A DNA stretch of 25,358 bases from Podochytrium sp. JEL0797 (taxonomy: Eukaryota; Chytridiomycota; Chytridiomycetes; Chytridiales; Chytriomycetaceae). The position numbers were made by a program, and so were the translations under genes. The notes beneath the pieces are model-generated. The model had not been told where the DNA came from. It worked only from the letters and a program-made list of their open reading frames with translations, and did not search any database. The DNA lies in contig JADGJG010000291.1 in the NCBI GenBank assembly GCA_027596195.1, positions 1 through 25,358 of the forward strand, in the 5' to 3' direction. Below, piece after piece: positions 9,801-19,004 of the stretch (within the stretch, counting starts at the first letter, position 1; the number at the start of each line of letters is the position of its first letter).

Positions 9801-11824
9801 GGCTCAAAAAAATCACGTCAGTTACAACAGATGCTGTGAGTTCTAAAAGTGCAAAGAAGGGCGTTGTCGAGGATGTGGAAAGCAAGTTGGATGCAGAGGG
9901 GGTTTTTAAGGACATTCAGTCGCGATTCGGTGTTAAGCCAAGGGTTGTCAAGTGTTTATCAACTGATGAAGTCAGTATTGGTAAACTTTCGGATGGCAAA
10001 GATGATGGAGTGGTCGGAAAAGCTGTTGAAGTGACGCTGATTGATGGAAAGAAGGGTCAGAATATGAGTTGAGTGTACATTCTATTTAATTCTGTTTCCT
10101 CAACGTCATGTTTTGACTGTTATACCATAGTGATTATGCTCGGCAGACTCAAGCAATATACCACAAGCGAGCTTGTCAAATACGTCATGACCATCAATGA
10201 AACCATCATGTCGGAGTCCATCATCAAGCAATTGGTCACGTTTCTTCCCTCCAAGGATGAGGTTTGCAACAGAGCCGTTAGCGAAGAATAAGAGCGATTA
10301 ATTTGAATCATATTTTATCTAGGAAGAGGCATTGAACGCGTTCAAAGGCGATTTTTCGACGTTGCGAAAATCTGATCAATTTTTGATTGACGTGAGCATC
10401 TCATTTTTTGTATCAATCACGATACTTATTCGCTCATTTTATTAGCTTCTGCGGATTCCTTATCGAGGAAGGATATTGGATTCGATCCTGTTCAAGCTGT
10501 CGTTCTCGGAAAGATTCAAAGCGTTGGACGACGTATGGAGTCGATTTATTGATATCTGAAAATGCCAAAAACACTGACGTAATTTTAATTCTCTTCTGAA
10601 TCCAGGATCTGTCGTGTGGGTTATCGGCCGTGTCTTGCTTGGACAAATCAGACAAGTTTCTTCGCGTGCTCGAGGTGGGGCCTGTTTCACTTTGTTCAGT
10701 CGGGTTTAACTCACACAACGATAGATTGTCCTCTCTCTTGGAAACTTTATGAATTCTGGGACTTTTATCGGATCTGTGTATGGATTCCGAATCAACAGCA
10801 TCAACAAGGTTCACTTTTAATTTTGATTTTGATAGCTCCCAATAGCCAGCTAATATTCGTCCGCTTAGCTCGCGGATGTACGGTCGACAGAGGGAAAGGG
10901 GTCTTTGCTTCATTTCCTTGCGGATGTCGTTGATTCCAAGTTCCCAGAATTGTCTGGTTTCATGAGGGAGCTGCAAGAATGTATCCCGGCCGCTCGATGT
11001 GAGCGCTTCCTGGATTTCTCTTGCTCATATACTAATTTGATTTCCTCTTTGACAGTGAGCCTTGAAGCTCTCAAATCGGATTTAAAAATTCTGCAGAAAG
11101 AACTCAAAGACATGCTGAACTTGGTTGCGATTTTGGCGGGAGCGGAAAATAACTCGAATGACGTCCGATCATATCTTGAAATAATCACGCCCTTCTCCAA
11201 GACGGCAAACGAGACTGTATCCGAGTTGAAAGGACGAACTGCGAAGCTCGAGACCACGTTTTCGAAACTCGTCGCGTATTTTGGAGAGGATCCCGAGAAG
11301 ACTCCTTTTGATGAGTTTTTTGGAATGTTCAAACTGTTTCTGCAGAGCTATGAGGTTTGTTGTCGATAGGTGCTGATGGTCCCCGATTGGAGCTGAATTT
11401 GAGCCAATCACAGAAAGCGTCGAGCGAAAATGCAGCCGAGCGCGACCGGCAAGCGAAGCTCGAGAAGAGGAAAAGACTGCAGGAGGTACGAATATTGTGC
11501 GCGCTTTCTTTTTATGGCGCTCACAAGTTGGAAAAATTATAGGAACGCGAATCGCAGCGTGCAGCTTCGAGTTCAAAGCTGCTGCCTACTCTCAAACCCG
11601 ATGCTGCCAATTCGAAAGCCGGAAATATGATGGACGACATTTTGGCTTCGTTGAAAGGAGGGTCAATTCTGCTCGATGCCCCGCTGTCTCAAAACGAGGA
11701 GCCCAGAGTACACGGTGCCCCTCGCAGGCCAATAGGCGCGTTGCATTCTTCAAATCATCGCAAGGTTTCTACGAGTGCGGTGGGAAACCAAGCGTTGGCG
11801 ATGCTGGAACAGTTGCAGTTTTGA
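6864..11824 (+). CDS. Diaphanous-related formin (GBD/FH3-FH1-FH2-DAD)
   Basis: Eighteen exons: 6864-7106, 7283-7369, 7419-7759, 7815-7881, 7940-8293, 8347-8723, 8776-9014, 9066-9601, 9654-10067, 10131-10261, 10323-10391, 10446-10532, 10606-10674, 10725-10808, 10869-10998, 11056-11354, 11414-11485, 11543-11824. Start is the first in-frame ATG. It nucleates and elongates unbranched actin under Rho-GTPase control. The N-terminal half is GBD/FH3 (about 50-480; EYRIHLRNELM matches the DID), followed by a coiled coil, a polyproline FH1 (about 670-755) that would recruit profilin, and FH2 (about 760-1190) with LGNFMNSG, YGFRINSINKL and GKGSLLHFLADVV. The DAD, NMMDDILASLKGG near residue 1228, would bind the DID for autoinhibition. 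The summed exons leave the frame off by one because of the C-tract at 9437-9540; corrected length is about 1293 aa. Several exons under 90 bp are unusually small. Confidence 0.9.
9437..9540 (+). repeat. C-homopolymer tracts in the FH1 coding exon, with a net one-base frame disruption
   Basis: About 100 bases are almost pure C, broken only by a few G and A. Upstream, the formin frame reads APPPPPPPPPPSGPLLPRLG; downstream the only sensible frame (PPPPGTAGGTPPPPPPPGMP, then phase 1 into the next exon) is shifted, equal to one missing base or two extra. Staying in the upstream frame gives HHHHLEQQEG and a stop. Polymerase slippage, sequencing error or assembly collapse is the likely cause. Confidence 0.85.
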
Positions 11825-11870
11825 GAATATTAATAATGAATATTTCGAAATCGTTGCATTTATTCACACT

Positions 11871-12819
11871 TCACGCCGTGTAACGATTGAATGTGCCCAT
11901 GGTCAGGTAATTTCCCTTTGGCTTGTCCTTGTCCTTGGCGTATAAACTCTTGATGGCATCCGATTGTCCCATCGCAAGTGCAGCACTGCTCGTCTTTGCT
12001 GCCAAATCCGATGGCAAAGGAATGCTTATGTTGGCACGCGCGGAGGAAGAACCGGAAGCAGCTTGCTTCTTCGCCTTCGACTTTGCTGACTCCACGTCCT
12101 CCGCGTCTCCAGCCTTCCTCTTCTTGGCCATCTTGGCCGCCTTCTTTGCAGCCGCATGTTCAGCCCTCGCAATCTTGAGTGTCTCCACAACCACCTTCAT
12201 GCGATCCAACTCGGTCTTGTTGGATGGATTGATGGGCCACACTCCCGCACTCTCCTTCCCACACACGAGACATTCGGTGGACCCATCGCCAACCTTCTCA
12301 ACCGCCTCCCGTGCAAGCACGCACCCGCAAGGGTTCATTGCTCCAAACTGGGTGTTCCCGCGACCTCCAAACTCTTTCAAAGTGATGGGACACAGCCACT
12401 GCGACGCCTTCAAGGTCTCGTACATATCACCCAGGGTTTCTTTTGCGCTCTCTTTGTAGGCAGGGTTCGGGGTGAGAGAGAGGTCCAGGACGTCTTTGAG
12501 GTTCGCAATGTGCCCGGCAACGAGTTGCCCGCCTTCGCCAAACAGGTCTCGGTCCACCAGGAACTCAATCAGCTTGTCTTTGTTGTAGAGTCGCCCCAGC
12601 TGGCAGAGAACAATGGGCTGGAGGAGGGGTTCCTTGCTGAGGGAGCAGTTGTTCCAAACAGCGTCGGACAGAGAAACTTTGTCGGGGCGTTCTTCCTTTG
12701 CCTTCAGCGTCACGAGCTCATGCCGCTTTGGGATACTTCCTCCATCGTTACTGTGGAAAGCGGTTTAGTCGTGTTTGGGCTGCGAGGGAGGGGAGCAGAG
12801 ACTGCGCAACGCACCCCAT
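11871..12819 (-). CDS. rtf2: Rtf2 family replication termination / RING-like protein
   Basis: Minus-strand exons 12819-12815 and 12750-11871; 64-bp intron (gtgcgt...ccacag); 294 aa. The first coding exon is only ATGGG, and splicing gives MGNDGGSIPKRHELV, the conserved Rtf2 N-terminus (MGNDGGS.P in fission yeast). Further landmarks are NCSLSKEPLLQPIVLCQLGRL, YNKDKLIEFL, then CPITLKEF, NPCGCVLAREAV and ECLVCGKE, which provide Cys residues of the RING/U-box-like modules, followed by a Lys-rich tail that may hold a nuclear signal. Family members act at replication forks (site-specific termination in fission yeast; removal from stalled forks in vertebrates) and in intron splicing. The gene converges on the formin with only 46 bp between the stop codons, and its ATG is 59 bp after the stop of the upstream RhoGEF on the same strand. 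Confidence 0.93.
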
Positions 12820-12878
12820 TTCTGATTTTTTCCAAGTTTTTTTCAACCTCTTATCTCTTCTTCAAATACTTATTATGT

Positions 12879-15800
12879 TCACCAAATCCCAACACTAATA
12901 GGGATATTCTCTCCTCCCGCCTGATTTTCCTTCGTTTTCTCATTCGGATTCGTCGCCAACATGCTTCGCGCCGACTTGCCATCCAGTCGGAAGAACTTCA
13001 TGACATATGGCGATCGAGAAATTCGTACCGGTAACGCAAGAACGCTCTGTTAAAATAAATTAGAAACGCGATCATTGAAGAAAATCACAAAGGGAGACAC
13101 GGACCTTTGAATACGCCTGCAACTGATTGATCCTCAGTTTTGCCACCGCCTCACTGACAAACATCATTTGTGGTGGAAGCTCTGGAATGATTCTTGTTGC
13201 TGGAACACCGCTGCCAGCAAGAACGGATTGCACACCAGCGTCTTCGGGAAACTGGGCCACCAAGCTCATATGAAAGTCGACAAAGTCTTCAAACGTTTGG
13301 TGGATGACGGAGTATGTCCCAGAGTTGTGATATACGCGAATAATGTAGATCTAAGGCCAATGAATGTAAGTATGCGGGTGTTGGAAGCGTTTGATTCACT
13401 TACAAAGTCTTTGCAGTGTCGCCCAGTTTGCTGTACGACGTTCTCAAATACCAGCTTCTTCACAGGTTTGTTCATCTTTAGCTGCTCGACTTGTCGCCTA
13501 AAATATGATTAATTAGAGCGACACAAGTCAAAAACCACTCACCCTTCTCCATCCTCCTCTCCCACCTCTTCATGCATCGTTGCACCAGAACCATGCACGT
13601 TTCCTGTACCCCGTTTCTCACCCCCTGTTTTAGTTTCAACCCCAACACTCCTCCTCCACCCCTCTTCCCCCTTCACCAAAAATGCTTGCACATCCTCCCC
13701 CATCGCTTCCGCCCTGAAACTCATGGCCCGAGCAACCCCTCCCCCGACACCTTGCTCCGTTCCCAACATTGCGCTCTTGAGCAACAACTCCCTCCTCGCG
13801 CGGACACTCAAGTGTTCATATTGCTGCTGAACCTCGTGAGCGACGGTTCTATCCACGGCGCTGTAGGCGCGCGAATGGGTTGACCCTGGAATGTGTGGCG
13901 GTGCGGGTGTCAAATCAATGATTGGATTGGACAGTTTGGAAGGCGACGTAGGGGCCTGTGGCGGCGCGGGTTTGGACGCGTTGCGGGTAGGTGAGGTGGG
14001 GTTGTCGGTGTGAGAGCGCGGGGATCTGAGGAGGTGGGGTGGTTCTTGGGATTGGGGCTTTGGAAGGGGAGTGGTTGCACGTGCTGCCCTCAACGTTTCG
14101 ATGGTCTGGGGGACGTTTTGGGTGGATTTTGTGTCTGGTTCTCTCGGAATGGGGGTTGTAGCGCGTGATTTCCTCAAGGATTCAATAGTTTGAGGGACGT
14201 TTTGGGTGGGGTAGTTGGTTGATTCAATGAGGGGTGAGGGTTTGGGTGCTGGTTCGAGCGGGGCGGAGGGTGTAGCAAGCACAGGTGAAGGCGAGGCAAC
14301 CGCTTGTATTGGCTCTTCCACTTTCAGATTCATAGAAAGCGGCCTAGTCTCAGACAGTGAAGACTTTGAGGAAGAAACCGGTTTTTTCGTCAAACAAGGA
14401 ACCGGAGGCGGTATGGTTTGCTCCACCAGAGAAGGTTCTGAACGAAACAATCCGGAAATGGAGTCGCGAGATTTCGAAATCAGAGAATGGAGTGACATAT
14501 TGGCAGGTCTTTCTTCTGGATTGAGTTTCGGTGTTATCGATTCATTGGAATCAGAGGCCAGTCGGGTTGTAGGAAGTGAAGCTGCACTCGCGGTCGTCTC
14601 CTCTTCCGCAGGGGAATATTTGGCTTCAGTGCTACAGACGGGCAGGGACGAAGTGCTCGTGTTCATGATGACTGGAGGGGAAACGGCAGCCAACGAATCC
14701 TTGGACGCGCTTTTGAAGACAGGCAACGAACTTGCGATTTTGAATTCAATCGCGCTGCTTGGACTCGTGCAGCTCGTGTCTGTAAGGGAAGAAGAGTGGG
14801 GTGGTGGCTTGTGAGCCATACCCACTGTGTCGGGGTGTTGGTTCAAGTAATGCTGGGAGCTCTGGTGTGGTTTCGAATGGTCTTGAACAATGAAGTTGTT
14901 GAGGGCAAGTCGGGACGACGAAACGACTTCGCTGTGAAGAGAGGTGATGCTGCCCATTGATTGCTGTGGTGAAGCAGCCGCTGATTTGGTTGCACCAGAC
15001 AGCGTATCCGTCGAGCTTTTGAGTTTGAGGCTGTGTTGACTGTTGAACTCGCGTGAAGAGGACTTCATAATCTTGGTTCCTTCCGACAGCGGTAATTTGC
15101 TGATAATCTTTTGTAATGGCATGTCTTCGTCGGAGTCCGATTCTGCGAGTTTGACCGACACAATTGCTGCACTCGACGAAAGTTCAGAGGGTGATTCTAC
15201 CGCCACCGCATTCACCGGCTTCTTTCGAGCCGCCGCAATCTGTGACAGCGATATGTCGTCGTTTGATCCAGACAAGGAATCAATCGATTTAGATTTCGTG
15301 CTTTTCGCCAGTGGCTTGGGTTCGACGTGTTTCAGCATTTCCAACGACTTTGCGGCTTCATTCGCAATTACCCCAATTGGAACGGGGACTTTCACTTGTC
15401 TGCGAGGAGAATTGGATGAGGGGGGTGGATTCGATTCATTTCGGTTGGGCCTTTTTATGGTAGTTCCAGTAGGATCATGCATCAACTGAGATACTGAATT
15501 CACGGGAACTCCGTCAATTTGAAATTGGATAGGAGACGCTCGGGTGGGGGATTCTGGACTCTTTGCCGCAGGTTGGATCGGAGCAGAAGAGACTGTGACT
15601 TGAGCCACGGGTTTCTCATCGTTCGAAACCGAATTCCTCGCCACGATGGCTGGAGATACTAGCTTGGAAGGCGATGCCGGAAATCTCGTTTTCGACGTGA
15701 GCCATTCTTGCGTCGCCTCCTGCAATGCCTTCACCCACAATGCTTTCGCCGTCACAGACTCCAACGCCAACGTGAATTTGGCCGTGTTCACATGCACCAC

Positions 15801-18030
15801 TTCAATCAGATGCAAATCCTTCAACAACGCGTCTTTTTTCGCATTCCCCGAAACCGCACCACCACCCGCGGGACAATTGATCAAAATCATATCAAACGGA
15901 ACCATCGCCATCAACTTGAGCTTTTCCATGGCCGCGGCACCAGCGTCTCCTCCACCCCCACCCACCGGTTTCGCGAGCACCAAAATATCGCTAAACAAAT
16001 ACAACTCACACCGCTTCCGATCCGCTTTTTTGTTGATGTAATCAATCGGCCCATTCTTTTTGAGCACGCGCGACGGCATCACGAGGTTCAATTTAACCAC
16101 CAACCGCGTTTGGAGATCCAACATCTTCTGCACATTCTCCGCCTGCCGCGCCCCCTCATTCACAATCGTCACCACTGTCTCGATTTTGGACAACGCGAGC
16201 GTGAGGTGTGGGAAGTCCGGGTGCGAAGGGTGCGTGTGGCGGATCGTCTCGCGGATCAGGAGCGGGTATTTGCAGATGCGTTGGATGGGTTTGAGGAGGA
16301 ACGTCGGGAGGTCGAGGTTGCGGCATTCTGGGAGGAAGGAGAGGGCGTCGAGGAATTTGGCGGTGGATCGCGTTTGGCGGACCGTTTGGAGTTTCATGAG
16401 GGCGTAGGGGTGGTTGCTGCAGTACATTGTGTACATTTTGAGGTAGTCTGTCTGTTTTTGTGATTGGTTTTTGTTTTTCAGTGCCATTTAATCAGGAATT
16501 GAGGGGCAGATGGAATGGGGTACTTACGACTTTGACGAAAATGTCACCGATTTGTTCCACGACTCCGTTTTTGTGCATCGCTTGCCTTTCCTCCAGTCGC
16601 TTCAGTAGCTCCTACAGCTTCGTCGTTAATGAATAGAACAACCACGCGCGAACCTCACCATATTCAACGGCAAAATCGCTTCCAAATTCGAAAACACCAC
16701 CGAAACATCTTTGGGCCGCATCCCTTTGGCCTCCTTGATCTTTTTCATGTACACGTGGATCATGATTTCCAAATCCGACACGTAATCGCGCTCCGTGTGA
16801 ATGATTTCGTGGATCACTTCCTGCCGTTTGCGCTCTTCGGCGGAAATGTTGAGCTTATCGGCGGCGTCGGAGCCGCCGATGGTGTCGATCCAGAGCTTTT
16901 TGGGGCCCGCGGGGTGACTTGTCATGGAGATGATTGATTTTGGAGGGGGTTGAGTGGATGGTTTTGAAGGGTGAGAAAGGGGGCGTGGGGTTTCGGGTTT
17001 GGCTGGAGCTGCGGTCGCGTGGTCCGCTGAAACGCGTTTGAATTGAGATGATTTCCGCTTATTGGCTATCGGAGATGAATTCGCCACATCAATTAATGCG
17101 TGAATATCGTGATCGGACGGATTTGGGACAGACGATTCGGGGTGGCAGACCACGATAGCTGGGGCCGCGTCGCCGACAACTGTTTCCGCACTCGTGTTTG
17201 GGCTTGCAGCCGGAGAGTGAGTGACGGCGGTGTTTGTGTTGCTGAACTTTTTGCGAAGGCTGAATGAGTGGGTCGAGGAAATGGAGGATTTGCGGCTGTT
17301 TCCAATCAACCAGGAATTTTTCTTGGACGAAGCCGTGGGAGTCGTTGGCGTTGGAGGATTAGAGTCGTCTAAGTTTAAATTTAACATGCATTTTTACGCG
17401 TCGATTTTTGTGAGTACCTGTACCTGCACCAGTGACAACGGTTGACGGAACCGGAGGAGCTGCCATGGCCTTCGCGACCAATTCGGCGTATTTCAGTTTT
17501 GCTGAATTACTCGGCCTCCTCGAAAGTGGAACGTCGTCTTCCGAATTCTCGCCTGCATCTTCCTCAACGTCCTCGTCCTGTTCCTCAACGAGCGAGTCGA
17601 TCGACAAGACTTTTGACTCGCATTGCGAATAATTTGTACACAGCGAATCAAAGCTTTCAACCATGTATGGTTTCACAGATCCCTGCACGGCTTTGAATCG
17701 GCCCGCGTTTCTCAAATCGCACGAGGCGATTTCAACGGCTTCTTGGGCTGTCAAAATCCTCACGTAAGAATTTGGGAACCAGCCCCATACTCCATTATTT
17801 TCGCCATACAGCCAACCACTTTGCACGGCAATGTCTTTGGACAACGGAGGGATCAGAATCGTGTCCTGTTCTTCGAACGGCAACTCGTCGGGCTCGTTGG
17901 CGGGGAAATCATAGAGGGCCTGGGCATACAGGATCGGAGGTTGTGTATGTTCTTGTTCTGAGACGGTGAACGTGTGGTTGTGGGCTTGTGCTTTGAGGAT
18001 CGCGGAGGGTTTTGGCGGCGGTGCTGCCAT
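12879..18030 (-). CDS. SH3-DH-PH-PX Rho guanine-nucleotide exchange factor
   Basis: Minus-strand exons 18030-17424, 17368-16659, 16611-16528, 16451-13543, 13497-13404, 13350-13105 and 13046-12879; introns of 55, 47, 76, 45, 53 and 58 bp; 1605 aa. The first donor has a twin 6 bp further on (17417). An SH3 lies at about 35-92 (ALYDFPANEPDELPFEEQD ... GVWGWFPNSYV). The DH domain starts near 386 (RQEVIHEIIHTERDYVSDLE), includes LPTFLLKPIQRICKYPLLI, and ends near 560. A PH domain (about 570-690) follows, containing CELYLFSDILVLAKP. Then come about 740 residues of Ser/Pro-rich disorder, and a C-terminal PX (about 1445-1590) with HQTFEDFVDFHMSLVAQFPE, RIIPELP and ISRSPYVMKFF. It should load GTP on a Rho/Cdc42-type GTPase at phosphoinositide membranes. 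The PX pattern (FPEdAG, RIIPxLP, LPxxISRS) resembles Bem1/p47phox PX domains. The GTPase partner is not predictable. Confidence 0.9.
14061..14207 (-). repeat. Two 21-residue motif copies in the RhoGEF linker
   Basis: The linker encodes TQNVPQTIESLRKSRATTPIP (14207-14145) and a near copy with TQNVPQTIETLRAARATTP at its core (14123-14061), spaced 84 bp start to start. The common pattern is QNVPQTIE-S/T-LR-x-x-RATTP-x-P. In an otherwise low-complexity linker this looks like a repeated short linear motif: a short helix followed by TP sites. No known binding partner is implied. Confidence 0.75.
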
Positions 18031-19004
18031 TTTGACGTGGAATGTTTGTTCTGGAAGGCTTTTTCGGATTCGGACGCGACTTTTCCCTATCGGCAGAAAT
18101 ATTATGTATGCGCTTCAGCCAATTTATGCATGCGTTCAACAAAAGAGGAGGGACGAAACTCCAAAGCGGCACGACAGGTCATTCGTCTCCACCAGGGGTT
18201 AACCTGGTCTCCACACTCCCCCTTTTTCACAGGTGTACTGTACCATGAAATTCCAAACTGTTTATCAACCCCTGAGAAATGAGTTTATTTTGTTCTTATT
18301 ATCTGTTTGTGGGGAGTAAGAAAATTCGTTTGTTGCGGGAAAAAAAAGTTCAACTCACGATAAAAATCGATTGGAACCCTGCCTTCACCCTGCCTTTCGG
18401 AGACGTCAACTGGGGAACCGGTTAAACTTTTCGTCTTGACGACGAGAGCAGCATGAGGTGGACGAGCAGACTTGGGTGTCGCGATAGGTTGGAAGTTTCA
18501 CGCCTCAATATGAGAACAAGTGCTCCTTCAATGGTTTTTACACCAACTTGAATCTAAAAAGGGAAGAAGGAGAGGCTGTTAGAAAAGGCAAAAGTCTCCG
18601 CGCACACACTGCTGCAAACCTTGGACCATGTCTGTCACCGCCAGCATGCTGATTTTTGTTTCTCTCCCTTGATCGCTAATGTTGTGAGAAGTGCCACCCA
18701 CCACTGAACGAGCAGAAAATGAAGGAAAGAGAGAACAACCTTGGCCATGTCGTGCGCGAGGGTGTAGACGGGCAGGCCCCCAGGATCGAAGACCCACCGG
18801 ATGAATGTGTCTGGCATGAGCGTTGGAAAGTTTTTTGGTGGTTTTTTTTTGGCCATTTCTGCGTTTCCGAGGCTTTATGCTCTCTCCTGTGGGAAACAGG
18901 TGGGTGGGAAACGGCTATTTTTTCAACCAATAATTGTCTTCCTCCCCTGACTCTCAGTGAAATCTCCACCCCCGGTCGGTTCTGGTTGGAAAGAAATTCA
19001 GGAG
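18031..19004. other. Divergent intergenic region between RhoGEF (-) and velvet (+)
   Basis: This region of 974 bp separates two divergently transcribed regulatory genes and must hold both promoters. From 18031 to about 18537 I see only T-rich tracts and the inverted-repeat-like GGTGTACTGTACC near 18231; I found no conserved coding sequence. 18538-18856 contains a possible small minus-strand gene, listed separately. 18857-19004 is the short 5' flank of the velvet gene. Confidence 0.6.
18538..18856 (-). CDS. Candidate small three-exon gene, unrecognised
   Basis: Minus strand. Exon 18856-18740 opens MAKKKPPKNF and continues MPDTFIRWVFDPGGLPVYTL and AHDMAK. From the internal Met at about 18817, almost every codon ends in C or G, as in the C-rich exons of this window. 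A 64-bp intron (gttgtt...cattag), exon 18675-18620, a 66-bp intron (gtttgc...ttttag) and exon 18553-18538 would join in frame to give 62 aa ending GPRFKLV. Both intron lengths are typical here. Without the first intron the frame reads on through a hydrophobic stretch (VVLSFLHFLLVQWWVALLTT), giving a possible one-pass membrane protein of 73 aa. I recognise no family. Start, splicing and even coding status are uncertain; first-exon codon choice is the main support. Confidence 0.3.

Noticed and set aside
12156..13034. 292-codon plus-strand open frame
   Set aside because: It is opposite rtf2 and the 3' end of the RhoGEF, both supported by family motifs; the plus translation shows none.
14215..16463. 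Several plus-strand open frames (up to 251 codons) across the RhoGEF
   Set aside because: All mirror the single 2.9-kb minus-strand exon encoding DH, PH and linker; no independent motif.
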